Source of the DNA: Corallococcus praedator | GTDB lineage: Bacteria; Myxococcota; Myxococcia; Myxococcales; Myxococcaceae | Direction: 5' to 3' | DNA: 52,428 nucleotides | Assembly: GCF_003612125.1 (NCBI RefSeq) | Contig: NZ_RAWI01000020.1 | Span: forward strand, 1-52,428 | In this document: piece by piece, positions 8,900-18,601 of the stretch | Numbering within the stretch: the first letter of the stretch is position 1 | Layout: the number at the start of each line of letters is the position of its first letter | The notes under the pieces: generated by a model | Told to the model about the DNA's origin: nothing | Database searches by the model: none | What the model saw: the letters and a program-made list of their open reading frames with translations, nothing else | Position numbers and translations under genes: made by a program

Positions 8900-10033
8900 T
8901 CAGAACGCGGAGCAGGTGACGCCTTCGCAGTTGCCCGCGCCATTGCCTCGCGCGACGTTACCGCCCGCGTCGAAGGCGGTCGGCGCGTGGATGCCCCAGC
9001 CCACGTTGTTCACCGCGGTGTTGCCCACCAGGGTGGGCGTGCTGGGCTCCAGGACCCGGAGGCCGTCCCCGGCATTGCGCAGGAAGCGATTGCCGCGAAC
9101 GAGGCCCGTGAGCGGGTAGGGAACGAACTCCGGCAGGTCGGCCAGCGTCAGGCCGCCCGCGTTGTCCCAGAAGGTATTGCCCTCCAGGTAGACGGTCCGG
9201 CTTCCGGCGTGGAGCCCACTGCCATTGTTGACGACCCACGAGTTGCGCATCACGAACCGGAACGGCCCCCAGACCGGAGCTTCCGGAGGGGCCAGCGCGG
9301 TGTTGTTCGCGATCATCGTGTCCTCGAACCGCAGCTCCGAACAGAAGTCGAAGCCGCCGGCCGGGTCGAACGCCAGCGAGCCCACGGCGGTGTTCATCGC
9401 CAGGATGCTGGAGCGGATGCGGATGTTGCCATTGAAGCACTCGATGACGTTCTCATTCGAGTTGAAGGTCGACCCGAGCACATCCACGTCGTGGGCATCC
9501 ACGAACATCACGCGCCCGTTGCCGGTGAAGAGCGAGGAGTGGATGTTGAACTCACCGGTGGCAGCGTCGAACTCACTGCTCATCCCGGTGCTATTGCCGC
9601 GCAGGACGGAGTTCGTGATGAGGAAGCGCGCATAGCCGCCCCGATGGTAGATGGCCGTCCCATTCCCGACGAGTGACAGCTCGTGCAGCCGCACGTTGTT
9701 CGCGCCGCTGTCCAGCACGTAGCCCCAGCGGAACCCCCGGATGGTGCCGTTGCGGACCGTGCCGTTGGCTTCGACCACGATGCCTTGCGAGTCCCCCATC
9801 TCCGGGCCGGTGCGGCGCACGGTGTGCCCGCCCAGGTCCAGGACGACGCCTTCTCCGACGACCCGGAGCGCGGGGGCCTCCGTGCCCGGACACGAAAGGT
9901 CGCGCGTCAGCTTCGTGTGCTGGGTGAGGGTGTCTCCGCACTGGACCGCGGCGGCCCCCGCCTTCGCGTCGCCTCCCTCCCACAGCAACGACGCCAGGGC
10001 CACGACGCCCACCCACTCCCTCGCATGCGGCAT
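8900..10033 (-). CDS. Secreted right-handed beta-helix protein
   Basis: A 377-aa exported protein. The frame opens at 10084, but ATG 10033 has a GGGAGG five bases upstream and begins with a signal peptide (MPHAREWVGVVALASLLWEG, cleavage near DAKAG-AAA), so I choose it. The mature part is a parallel beta-helix with many N-G/N-N turns (VRNGTIRGFRWGY, ITNSVLRGNSTG, LVGNTAVNNVGWGI). A Cys pair at the N-terminus (VQCGDTL...LSCPG) and another at the C-terminus (GNCEGVTCSAF) may form disulphides. The function is probably surface glycan binding or cleavage; no catalytic site is recognisable. It lies 161 bp downstream of the annexin-like gene on the same strand. Confidence 0.8.
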   Translation of the reverse strand: MPHAREWVGVVALASLLWEGGDAKAGAAAVQCGDTLTQHTKLTRDLSCPGTEAPALRVVGEGVVLDLGGHTVRRTGPEMGDSQGIVVEANGTVRNGTIRGFRWGYVLDSGANNVRLHELSLVGNGTAIYHRGGYARFLITNSVLRGNSTGMSSEFDAATGEFNIHSSLFTGNGRVMFVDAHDVDVLGSTFNSNENVIECFNGNIRIRSSILAMNTAVGSLAFDPAGGFDFCSELRFEDTMIANNTALAPPEAPVWGPFRFVMRNSWVVNNGSGLHAGSRTVYLEGNTFWDNAGGLTLADLPEFVPYPLTGLVRGNRFLRNAGDGLRVLEPSTPTLVGNTAVNNVGWGIHAPTAFDAGGNVARGNGAGNCEGVTCSAF

Positions 10034-10194
10034 GCTGCCTCCCGGTCGGAGGCGTCCGGCCTCCGGCTGGAGGAGGCTAACCACCGGGCCCTGGACGGCT
10101 TACCCCCCGGAGGTGGCAGCCCGCTGCCCGAAGGCCGACAGCGGTGGAGTCCTCCGGTTCAGGGCCTGGGCAATCCTTTTCCCATGCCGTCCCG

Positions 10195-12459
10195 TCAGCT
10201 CACGAAGGAGCCGGGCTCCTTGCTGAAGCCCGCCTTCGCGTGGTGCCTCAACCGCTCCTTGCGCGAGGCCTGCTCGAGCGCGGCGATGACGGCCTTCTCG
10301 GCGTCCGGGCCCCACTCGTCCACCTTGGCGGGGTCGAGCCCCTTGGCCTTCACATACGCTTCCAGCGCGTCGGCGGCGACGGAGCCACCGCGGCCGGCGT
10401 TGACCTCCAGGTCGGCCAGGATTGCGTTGCCATACTCGCTGGTGACGACGTCCTTCAGCTGGAGCTTCGCCTTCACGGTTTCGCCGCTGGCGTCCTTGCC
10501 GGTCACCTTCACCGAGCGGTTGCGGGTCTCGGTGATCTTCCCCTCGTTCGCGTACTTGATCTGCGCCTGCTGCATCGCCGGGTCGGCGCCCGCGGCCATG
10601 AAGACGGCCGCCAGCTTCACATCGGTGCGGATGGCTTCGGCCGCCTCGACGCCCTTGAGCACCGTGCCATCCGCACGGGTGAGCACCACGCCCTTGGCGT
10701 CGACGTCGAGCCCGTACTTGCCGAAGCTCTTCTCGTATTGCGCCGGGTCGGTCTTCTTCAGGTCCCGCATGAACTCGGCCAGCGTGCCATTGCCGCTCTT
10801 GCCGAGCGTCCACTGGGTGAAGCCCCATGAGACGCGCCCGGTGTCCCAGGTGTTGACCTTGCTGAAGGTGCCCTCCAGTCCGGAGATGGACGCGAGGATC
10901 TTCTGCCGGTCCTCGCTGATGCCGCTCTTCTCAAGCTGGGTGTCGACCTGGGTGTGCGAGTCCCCCGCGACGGCGCCACCATCCACCGCCTTCCACAGGT
11001 TCGTGTAGGCGGTCTCGCGGCCATCGCGCATCCGCACGGTGGTTCCATCCACCGTGACATCCGACCGGGTCTGCGGCACGGCGACCATCGGCGTGTAGGC
11101 GTCGATGCGGGCGAGCAGGCCGTCCTTCACCGACGTCTGGTGGGCCTGGGCCTGCGTGAGCTTCGCCTTCGCCGCGTCGAGCGCGGCCTTCTGCTCGCGC
11201 TTGAGCGTCTCGGCGGCCTCCGGGTCCTTCGGAACCTTCGCCTTCGCCTGCTTCTTCTCCAGCGTGGCGACCTGTTCCCCCGCGTGCTTCACCGCCGCGG
11301 TGGCCTGGGTGAGTTCCGGATTCGCGCCGATGTGTTCCTTCAGCCACGCCTTGACCTTGGCGCCCGCGTCCGTGACCTTCTTCTCCGCGGCATCGAGCTT
11401 CGCCTGCGCGGCCGTCTTCGCCGCACCGGCGGGCGCCTTGTCGAAGGCCGCCTTCGCCTCGTTGCGCTCCTTCACCGCCTCCTTCAGCGGGTTGTAGATG
11501 GCCGCCTTCGGGGGCTTCCAGCTCGCGACGTTGATGGGGATGAGGTTGTTGAGCTCGACGGCATTCCCGCGCTGGACGGTGCCCTCATCCCTGGACGTGA
11601 CCTGGATGGCATCGAGGTTCTTCTGGATGTCGGAGGTGGAGACCGTTCCAGCGGCGGTGACCTTCGCGGCGGTCTTCACCGGCGCGGTGGTGGCCACCGG
11701 CACCTGGGGCTCGAAGGCCGCGAGCGCACGCTTCAGGTCCCCCGCTTCAAGCTCCAGGTTGAGCGCGTCCTGCAACGAAGTGCCGGTCAGCTTCTGGTAC
11801 TTCTCCGCGACCTTCGGCAGCAGGGCGGGGTCCAGGCCCTCCAGGGCCTCGAAGACAGCGGCCTCGTCGGTGCCCCAGATGTCATCCATCGCGGCCTTGA
11901 GCTTCGCCGCAGCCGCATCCACGGGGCTGGCGCTCGCCGTGCGCTTCGTGGCCGCCGAGGACAGCGGGTTGAAGGAGAAGGCCTGGTTCGTGGGAGGCCG
12001 CCCGCGAATCTGTTCCGCCAGACGCTTGAGGGTCGCGCCCTTCGCGCCGCCGGCAATGGCCTTGAAGAGGAAGGCGCGCTCGGCGCCCGCGTCGGCGCGG
12101 GGCGACGCGGTGGCGCTGACGCCTGCCTTTGACAGCAGGTTCGCCAGCTCCTTCTGTTGGGCGGGACTGAGGTCCGCGAGCGCCGTGGTCACCGCGTCGA
12201 CGTCCGCCGGAGGCATCCCTCCGGAAAGCGCCTGGAGCAATGCCTGACGCGTCATGCCCTCGGGAAGCGAGGCCACCCGCTGCTCCACCTTCTGTTGCGC
12301 CGGGGCCTTCGCGCCGGCCGCGACGGGAGCCGCCATGGAAGAGGCGGCGCGGGTAGGCGCTCGCGAAGAAACCGTCGTGGGAGGTGCCTGGGAAACAGGC
12401 GCCTCCGCCTGCGAGACTCGGGACGGTTTCGGGGCGAGGGATCGAGTGACCTTGACCAT
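10195..12459 (-). CDS. Annexin-like and lysozyme-like domain protein (754 aa)
   Basis: A large Ala/Lys-rich protein without signal peptide. Residues about 183-250 match the annexin repeat pattern: IWGTDEAAVFEALEGL, then a YQKLTGTSLQDALNLELEAG segment and LKRALAAFE. Residues about 320-460 are long charged helices (probable coiled coil). From about 520 there is a domain with SGLEGTFSKVNTWD and GRVSWGFTQWTL; Glu529 followed by a G-x-x-Q motif is reminiscent of lysozyme-like glycosidases, an inference from motif shape only. Its N-terminal 60 residues are low-complexity Pro/Ala/Ser. Absence of a signal peptide suggests release by a contractile system or lysis, or a cytoplasmic role. It is divergent from the LVIVD-repeat gene. 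Confidence 0.72.
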   Translation of the reverse strand: MVKVTRSLAPKPSRVSQAEAPVSQAPPTTVSSRAPTRAASSMAAPVAAGAKAPAQQKVEQRVASLPEGMTRQALLQALSGGMPPADVDAVTTALADLSPAQQKELANLLSKAGVSATASPRADAGAERAFLFKAIAGGAKGATLKRLAEQIRGRPPTNQAFSFNPLSSAATKRTASASPVDAAAAKLKAAMDDIWGTDEAAVFEALEGLDPALLPKVAEKYQKLTGTSLQDALNLELEAGDLKRALAAFEPQVPVATTAPVKTAAKVTAAGTVSTSDIQKNLDAIQVTSRDEGTVQRGNAVELNNLIPINVASWKPPKAAIYNPLKEAVKERNEAKAAFDKAPAGAAKTAAQAKLDAAEKKVTDAGAKVKAWLKEHIGANPELTQATAAVKHAGEQVATLEKKQAKAKVPKDPEAAETLKREQKAALDAAKAKLTQAQAHQTSVKDGLLARIDAYTPMVAVPQTRSDVTVDGTTVRMRDGRETAYTNLWKAVDGGAVAGDSHTQVDTQLEKSGISEDRQKILASISGLEGTFSKVNTWDTGRVSWGFTQWTLGKSGNGTLAEFMRDLKKTDPAQYEKSFGKYGLDVDAKGVVLTRADGTVLKGVEAAEAIRTDVKLAAVFMAAGADPAMQQAQIKYANEGKITETRNRSVKVTGKDASGETVKAKLQLKDVVTSEYGNAILADLEVNAGRGGSVAADALEAYVKAKGLDPAKVDEWGPDAEKAVIAALEQASRKERLRHHAKAGFSKEPGSFVS

Positions 12460-12628
12460 GAGACCTGCCAGCCTAACGCACCCTCAGTGAACGCCGTATC
12501 GGCCCCCGTCTCCGGCGGGTTTGAACCCAGAACTGCCTTGCCAGGAGGGTGAGGAGCCGGCCGGGCCGGATACGTTCACCAGGGGCGCCCCGCGAATCCC
12601 CGCGGGGCGCATTCCTCGCGAGGCCCCC
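12460..12628. promoter_or_regulatory. Divergent intergenic region with GC-rich hairpin
   Basis: A 169-bp gap between divergent genes. A perfect 10-bp inverted repeat, GCGCCCCGCG - AATCCC - CGCGGGGCGC, lies at 12585-12610, about 18 bp before the LVIVD-gene start, so it would fold in that mRNA leader. No T-run follows it. Confidence 0.45.
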
Positions 12629-14254
12629 ATGACATTCCCCCGCCGCGCCCTACAGTCCCTGCTGGTGGTCCTGTCGCTCCAGCTCCTCGCCGGGTGTGAG
12701 GACCCGCCCCCGCGCCCCTCCAGCGACGCGGGAGTCCCCGACGCCGGCCCCTATGTCTGGGATGGCACCTACACCGAGCTTGAAGAGCACGGCGACTGGA
12801 TTGACAAGGGGCCTTTCGCGCCGTGCGGCTTCGACGCTCAGGACGCGTCCACCACCGCCTGCGAGGAGCTGCCCCGCTTCGACGTGTCCCGGTGCGACCC
12901 GGCGGCCCTGGCCGCGCTCCCGCAAGAGGGCATCTACCAGGCCAACACCCGGGACGCGAAGCCCCTGGCGGATGGAGGAACCCTCATCTCCATTGGCTCC
13001 GTCGGCTTCCAGCTCCGGAGTGACGGGGGCCCGAACACGATGTACGACGAGCCGCTCCTCCAGCGCGACACACAGGGCGGCCGCTTCTCCGTTGTCGGGA
13101 AGAACACGCGCACGAGCCTCACCATCGCCATGGTGGGCTGCCAGACGCCGGCGCCAGACATCATCACGGGCTGCTTCGCCTCCTGCCGCCGGGGGAAGCT
13201 GACCCAGCAGGGCACCTTCGAGGCCCACCGTGTCGCCCGGTGGGCGGGCGAGCCCGAGTCCTCCGGCGGGTTGACGCTTCTCTCCGAGCGCCACGTGGCG
13301 CTGGGGCAGCCCGTGGATGTCTTCGTCACGAAGGGCCACGCCTACGTCGTCTCCCTGCCCCATGCGGGCCGGGATGGTGGACTCACCGTCTTCGACGTGA
13401 GCGACCCCAGCAACCCCCTCTTCAAGACCTCCATCAGCCTGCCGGAGGACAACTTCTGGAACGGTGTCTGGGCCCACCGCGACGCCCTCTACGTGGCCAG
13501 CAGCATCATGGGGACGCTCGTCTACGACATCTCCACCCCTGCGGAGCCCACGTTCGTGCGGAACCTGCCGACAGGGACCTTCGGCGCCCACACGGTGCTC
13601 GTCGATGGGGAGCGGCTCTACGCAATGGTCCCCAACACCGGCACCTTCGTCTACGACGTGTCCCAGCCGCTGAACCCCGTGCAGCGCGCCCGCATCACCG
13701 TCCCCGGGGACCCGGATTCTGGCGGCCCCCATGACACCTTCGCGTATGGGAACCGCCTGTACGTCAGCAATGCCTTCGGGCCCTACACCGTGCTGGACGT
13801 CACCGACCTGGACGACGTGCGCCCCCTGGGTCAGTACCCCCGCCCGGACCTCGCCTACTCGCACCACAGCGCGGTGGGGACCTTCGCGGGGCGCACGCTC
13901 GCGTTCGAAGGAGGAGAGTTCAACAGCTCCCACCTGCGGGTGCTCGACGTCACCGACCCCGCCCGCATCGTGAAGCTGGGCGAGTTCCGCATGCGCTCCA
14001 TCACCTCCATCCACAACCTCATCCTGCGCGGCACCCGGCTCTACGTGGCCTGGTATCACGAGGGCCTGCGCGTGCTGGACGTGTCCAACCCGACGAAGCC
14101 CACGCAGGTGGCGCACTACAACACCTTCCGCGAAAGCGACCCGTACCGGGGCGACAGCCTCTTCGAGGGTGTCTACGGCGTCCGCGTGCCCGGCGACGGC
14201 CACGTCTACAGCGTGGACTCCTCACGGGGGCTGCTCATCTTCAACGAGCTGTGA
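12629..14254 (+). CDS. LVIVD-repeat (beta-propeller) lipoprotein
   Basis: A 541-aa surface protein. ATG 12629 follows GAGG and starts a lipoprotein signal (LLVVLSLQLLAGCEDPP, lipobox LAGC); the frame extends upstream to 12521 but without RBS or signal logic. From about residue 200 at least six LVIVD-type blades are visible: LTVFDVSDPSNPLF, LVYDISTPAEPTF, FVYDVSQPLNPVQ, YTVLDVTDLDDV, LRVLDVTDPARI, LRVLDVSNPTKPTQ. LVIVD repeats (PF08309) form extracellular propellers of unknown binding function and are expanded in myxobacteria. The N-terminal 200 residues contain several Cys (CGFDAQDASTTACEELP, GCQTPAPDIITGCFASC) that could be disulphide bonded. It stands alone. Confidence 0.85.
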   Translation: MTFPRRALQSLLVVLSLQLLAGCEDPPPRPSSDAGVPDAGPYVWDGTYTELEEHGDWIDKGPFAPCGFDAQDASTTACEELPRFDVSRCDPAALAALPQEGIYQANTRDAKPLADGGTLISIGSVGFQLRSDGGPNTMYDEPLLQRDTQGGRFSVVGKNTRTSLTIAMVGCQTPAPDIITGCFASCRRGKLTQQGTFEAHRVARWAGEPESSGGLTLLSERHVALGQPVDVFVTKGHAYVVSLPHAGRDGGLTVFDVSDPSNPLFKTSISLPEDNFWNGVWAHRDALYVASSIMGTLVYDISTPAEPTFVRNLPTGTFGAHTVLVDGERLYAMVPNTGTFVYDVSQPLNPVQRARITVPGDPDSGGPHDTFAYGNRLYVSNAFGPYTVLDVTDLDDVRPLGQYPRPDLAYSHHSAVGTFAGRTLAFEGGEFNSSHLRVLDVTDPARIVKLGEFRMRSITSIHNLILRGTRLYVAWYHEGLRVLDVSNPTKPTQVAHYNTFRESDPYRGDSLFEGVYGVRVPGDGHVYSVDSSRGLLIFNEL

Positions 14255-14260
14255 CGGACG

Positions 14261-14626
14261 TCAGGGTCCCGAGGAGCGCCCGACAAGGGCCTTCGGTGCG
14301 CTCTCCCGGACCCGCTGCACCGTGGACTCCCATAGCAACCTGCGGGCCTCCACATCCTCATCGAACTCGCCCCGGCGGATCCGGGCCGCGAACTCACGCG
14401 TCAGGGCCTCCAGCGCCCCTTCGGTCTTGAGGAGGGCCGCCAGCGCCTGCTGCTCTTCCTGCTGGGGGCCTTCACCCTGCCGCAGTTGGCGCTCGGCGAT
14501 GCCCATGGCATTGGCGATCATCCGCGCGGCATAGACCTTGTCCCCGGGCAGCAGGGGCAGCAATTCCTTGCGCAGCACCTCACTGGCGATCGCCAGCAGC
14601 GCGGCACCGTCTGGCTGTTCACGCAT
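14261..14626 (-). CDS. DUF6285 family protein, LvaB-like partner of the kinase
   Basis: A 121-aa helical protein (LLAIASEVLRKELLPLLPGD, YAARMIANAMGIAERQL, LTREFAARIRRGEFDED) matching my recollection of DUF6285. Such small proteins sit beside APH-type kinases and ACAD10/11-like dehydrogenases; in the Pseudomonas levulinate (lva) operon the equivalent position is filled by LvaB, needed with LvaA for phosphorylation of 4-hydroxyacyl-CoA. Here its ATG overlaps the end of the kinase gene by 8 bp, strongly suggesting coupled translation and a complex. It is the last gene of the leftward operon 17653-14261. No catalytic motif of its own is visible. The LvaB equivalence rests on context. Confidence 0.75.
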   Translation of the reverse strand: MREQPDGAALLAIASEVLRKELLPLLPGDKVYAARMIANAMGIAERQLRQGEGPQQEEQQALAALLKTEGALEALTREFAARIRRGEFDEDVEARRLLWESTVQRVRESAPKALVGRSSGP

Positions 14627-15635
14627 GCCGGCCCCCGGTCATGTTCAGGATCTCCATTTCCAGCTCCGGTACGACATGCGCCGTCAGCGCCAGCTCCAGC
14701 GACGGTTCCTGTCCGGAGACATGGCGCTCCCCCTGCTGCAGGGCAATCACGGCCCACCGAACATGCGCGTGGACCTCCCAATAGAACACCGCCTCACGCG
14801 TCAGTTGCCGGCCACTCACGCGCGCATAGCCACGGAACAGCGCTTCGCGGGAGCCCATGCCCCCCGCTTCCTTGTCGAACTGGCCAAAACGCCAGCAGCG
14901 CGCACAGAACCACCCCAGGTCCTCCAGCGGATCCGACCAGGCCGCGAACTCCCAATCCAACACGGCCGTGAGCCCGACTTCGTCCACCAGGTAGTTCCCG
15001 GTGCGGAAATCACGATGCGTCAGCACCCGCTCCGGCGTCTCCGGTGCATGCCTTTCCAGCCAACGAAGCCCCCACTCCAGCGCCGGAAACGCCGTGTGGT
15101 GCCCATCCAGGAAGCGCCGGAAGTCCTCCACCCCCTGAAGCGCTGGCGACAGCGTCGGCACTCGCAGGAAGGAGAGCCCCTCCACCGGCGGGCGGATGGC
15201 ATGCAGTCGTGCCAGCTCCTCCCCCAGGCGCTCCACCAGCAGCTCCCGGTCCCCGCCCAGGTTCAGCTCCTTCATGAGCCGGTGCCCGGAGGCCGTCCCC
15301 CGGGCCCTGCGCATCACGAAGAACTCCCGGCCGAAAACGGAGGCGTCACCGGACCACAAGGGCTCCGGCACCGTCACGCCGGCCCGGAACGCCACCTGGA
15401 GCAGGGCGAACTCCTGTGCACGGCCGTGCGACACGGCGACGCCTGACGGCGCATCGGAGCGCAGCACACACTCCAGGATGCCGTCGTACCGGCCTCCCGT
15501 CACGGTGGCCGTCAGCGACCAGTTCTCCTGGATGGCACCTCCAGACAGCAGGTGCGCCTCATCAATCCGCACCGCGCTGGCCCCCGCCCTGCCCGCCAGG
15601 AATTGTTCCAGCGCCCGCTTCTGTTCTTCGCGCAT
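14619..15635 (-). CDS. APH-type phosphotransferase (LvaA/ACAD10-11 kinase-like)
   Basis: A 338-aa kinase of the aminoglycoside phosphotransferase fold. The catalytic Brenner motif LTHRDFRTGNYLVDE gives His207, Asp209 and Asn214; the metal-binding Asp227 lies in VLDWEFAAWSDPLEDLGWF. Within an operon with an acyl-CoA dehydrogenase homologue and DUF6285, the best match is the kinase that phosphorylates the 4-hydroxyl of 4-hydroxyacyl-CoAs (LvaA in Pseudomonas, the kinase domain of ACAD10/11 in animals) rather than an antibiotic resistance enzyme. It starts 3 bp after the dehydrogenase stop and overlaps DUF6285 by 8 bp. Confidence 0.85.
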   Translation of the reverse strand: MREEQKRALEQFLAGRAGASAVRIDEAHLLSGGAIQENWSLTATVTGGRYDGILECVLRSDAPSGVAVSHGRAQEFALLQVAFRAGVTVPEPLWSGDASVFGREFFVMRRARGTASGHRLMKELNLGGDRELLVERLGEELARLHAIRPPVEGLSFLRVPTLSPALQGVEDFRRFLDGHHTAFPALEWGLRWLERHAPETPERVLTHRDFRTGNYLVDEVGLTAVLDWEFAAWSDPLEDLGWFCARCWRFGQFDKEAGGMGSREALFRGYARVSGRQLTREAVFYWEVHAHVRWAVIALQQGERHVSGQEPSLELALTAHVVPELEMEILNMTGGRHA

Positions 15636-15638
15636 GGC

Positions 15639-16862
<1,224 letters not shown>

Positions 16863-16879
16863 CAGGAACTCCAGGAGGA

Positions 16880-17653
16880 CTACAGGGTCGAGCAGAGATG
16901 GGCGCCGTCCACTTCGAGCACGCTGCCGCTCATGTAGCTGCCGGCCTCCGAGGCCAGGAGCAGCAGCGGGCCATCCAGCTCCCGCATGTGGCCGAGCCGT
17001 CGGAAGGGAATGCGCGCCACCAGCTTCTGGCCGGCCTCCCTGGCGAAGAACTCGCGGTTGAAATCCGTTTCGATGTAGCCCGGCGCGAGGGCGTTCACGC
17101 GAATCTTGTGACGCGCCAGTTCGAACGCCATCGCCTTGGTGAGGTGGATCAACCCAGCCTTGGAAGCGCAGTAGGGAGACACCGCGCCCCCCACCCGCAG
17201 CCCCAGGATGGAGGCGATATTGATGATGCTTCCAGGCGTGCCCCGCTCCACCAGACGGCGGGCCACGGCGCGGGCCACCAGGTAGGCACCCTTGAGGTTG
17301 GTGTCGACCACGGAATCCCACTCGGCCTCCTCCACCTCCAGGAAGAAGTGCTCGCCAGACACCCCGGCGTTGTTCACCAACACGTCCAGCACGCCCCCGG
17401 TGAGCGCTTCCGCCTCCGCCACCGCCGCCTGCACGGACTCCGAGCGGGTCACATCCAGCGCCACGGCATGGGCCCGGACCCCAGAAGCCCGCAGCCGCGA
17501 GACCTCGGCGGCCAGCATGTCGACACGGCGGGCGGCCAGCACGACCTCCGCCCCCACGCGCGCCAGCACGCCGGCGAAGTGCAACCCCAACCCTCCAGAG
17601 GCGCCCGTGATCAGGGCGCGACGGCCCTCCAACTGAAAAGGGGAAGCACTCAT
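16880..17653 (-). CDS. Short-chain dehydrogenase/reductase (LvaD position)
   Basis: A 257-aa classical SDR. Cofactor motif ALITGASGGLGLHFA, NNAG, and the catalytic Ser-Tyr-Lys set (NIASILGL, YCASKAGLIHLTKA) are intact; C-terminal VNALAPGYIETDF is typical. The frame is open far upstream, over the divergent hydratase gene, but ATG 17653 has GGAG and begins the usual fold. It is first in the leftward operon, 17 bp before the dehydrogenase. In lva-type pathways the SDR interconverts 4-oxo- and 4-hydroxyacyl-CoA; that role fits but a general 3-hydroxyacyl-CoA dehydrogenase role is also possible. Confidence 0.86.
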   Translation of the reverse strand: MSASPFQLEGRRALITGASGGLGLHFAGVLARVGAEVVLAARRVDMLAAEVSRLRASGVRAHAVALDVTRSESVQAAVAEAEALTGGVLDVLVNNAGVSGEHFFLEVEEAEWDSVVDTNLKGAYLVARAVARRLVERGTPGSIINIASILGLRVGGAVSPYCASKAGLIHLTKAMAFELARHKIRVNALAPGYIETDFNREFFAREAGQKLVARIPFRRLGHMRELDGPLLLLASEAGSYMSGSVLEVDGAHLCSTL

Positions 17654-17719
17654 GGAAGGTCTCCAATGGGATGACGCAAAAGGTCGAAAAGCCAAACAGC
17701 GCCGACCCTGCTTCTTGCT

Positions 17720-17736
17720 GTTGACGGTCCGCCAAC
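17720..17736. promoter_or_regulatory. 17-bp palindrome, candidate TetR operator
   Basis: GTTGACGGTCCGCCAAC is palindromic except for one mismatched arm pair (A/C). It lies in the 105-bp gap between the leftward SDR operon and the rightward hydratase operon, 22 bp before the hydratase ATG, and contains TTGACG, which could serve as a -35 box. The TetR gene is second in the rightward operon, so it is the natural ligand. Binding is inferred. Confidence 0.55.
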
Positions 17737-17758
17737 AAGCTACCATCATGAATCCACC

Positions 17759-18601
17759 ATGAGCTATCAGCACATCCGGTTTTCGGTCGCGGACCGGGTC
17801 GCCACCCTGGAGTTGCATCGTCCTGAAGCGCGCAATGGCTTCACCGTGACCATGGCGGACGAACTTGCCCAGGCACTGTCCGACGCGGATGCGAATGAAG
17901 GCGTGCGAGTGGTCATCCTCTCCGCTGCCGGGAAGGATTTCTGCGTGGGCGCGGACCTGAGCGGCAGCTCGCTCGAAGTGACGAACACCCGCATTCCCGA
18001 GGGCGCCTGGGTGGAGCCGGCGACGCGGGTGACCCGCCGGATGTTCGCGCTGCGCAAACCCATCATCGCCGCCATCCAGGGCGCGGCGGTGGGCGTCGGC
18101 TCGACGATGATCCTCCCCGCGGACTTCCGCCTCGCCTCGAAGAACAGCCGCTTCGGCTTCGTCTTCAGCCGGCGGGGCATCTATCCGGAGGCGGGCTCCA
18201 GCTGGTTCCTGCCGCGCATCGTCGGCATGGGACGCGCGCTCGACTGGATGGTGAGCGGACGGTTGATCAACGCGGAGGAGGCGCTCGGCGCGGGGCTGGT
18301 CCGCTCCCTCCATGAACCCGAAGCGCTGCTCGACGCGGCCCTGTCGCTCGCCCATGAGTTGGTGGAGACCACCGCGCCCGTCTCCGTGGCCGTCATCCGT
18401 CAGGCGCTCTACCGGATGAGCGCCCTGCCCTCGCCCGAACCCGCGTTCGAACTCGACAGCCAGCTCATCGCGAGCCTGGGAGACAGCGCGGACGCCCTGG
18501 AGGGCATAATGGCCTTCATGCAAAAGCGACCCGCGAAGTTCTCCCGGACGGTGGAGCAGGACCTGCCGGCGTTCCTGCCGTGGCGGGAGCACACCTCATG
18601 A
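17759..18601 (+). CDS. Enoyl-CoA hydratase/isomerase (crotonase family)
   Basis: A 280-aa crotonase. Oxyanion-hole segments are present (VILSAAGKDFCVGADLSG; AAIQGAAVGVGSTMILPADF; GIYPEAGSSWFLPRIVGMG). Of the two usual catalytic glutamates only the second is evident (Glu in YPEAGSSW); the first position reads Thr/Met in VGSTMIL, as in a subgroup of proteins annotated crotonase/enoyl-CoA hydratase, so the reaction may differ from simple hydration. It is first gene of the rightward operon; its stop overlaps the TetR start as ATGA. Confidence 0.87.
   Translation: MSYQHIRFSVADRVATLELHRPEARNGFTVTMADELAQALSDADANEGVRVVILSAAGKDFCVGADLSGSSLEVTNTRIPEGAWVEPATRVTRRMFALRKPIIAAIQGAAVGVGSTMILPADFRLASKNSRFGFVFSRRGIYPEAGSSWFLPRIVGMGRALDWMVSGRLINAEEALGAGLVRSLHEPEALLDAALSLAHELVETTAPVSVAVIRQALYRMSALPSPEPAFELDSQLIASLGDSADALEGIMAFMQKRPAKFSRTVEQDLPAFLPWREHTS

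Noticed and set aside
12505-12575. tRNA-like stretch on the minus strand (GGGTTCAAACCC preceded by CTGGCAAGG)
   Set aside because: The T-loop-like and anticodon-loop-like strings are suggestive, but the T-stem, anticodon stem and acceptor do not pair. It is at most a decayed remnant; a tRNA covariance scan would decide.
16880-18592. Apparent 570-aa extension of the leftward SDR
   Set aside because: The extension is antisense to the enoyl-CoA hydratase and crosses the divergent promoter; ATG 17653 begins the SDR fold.
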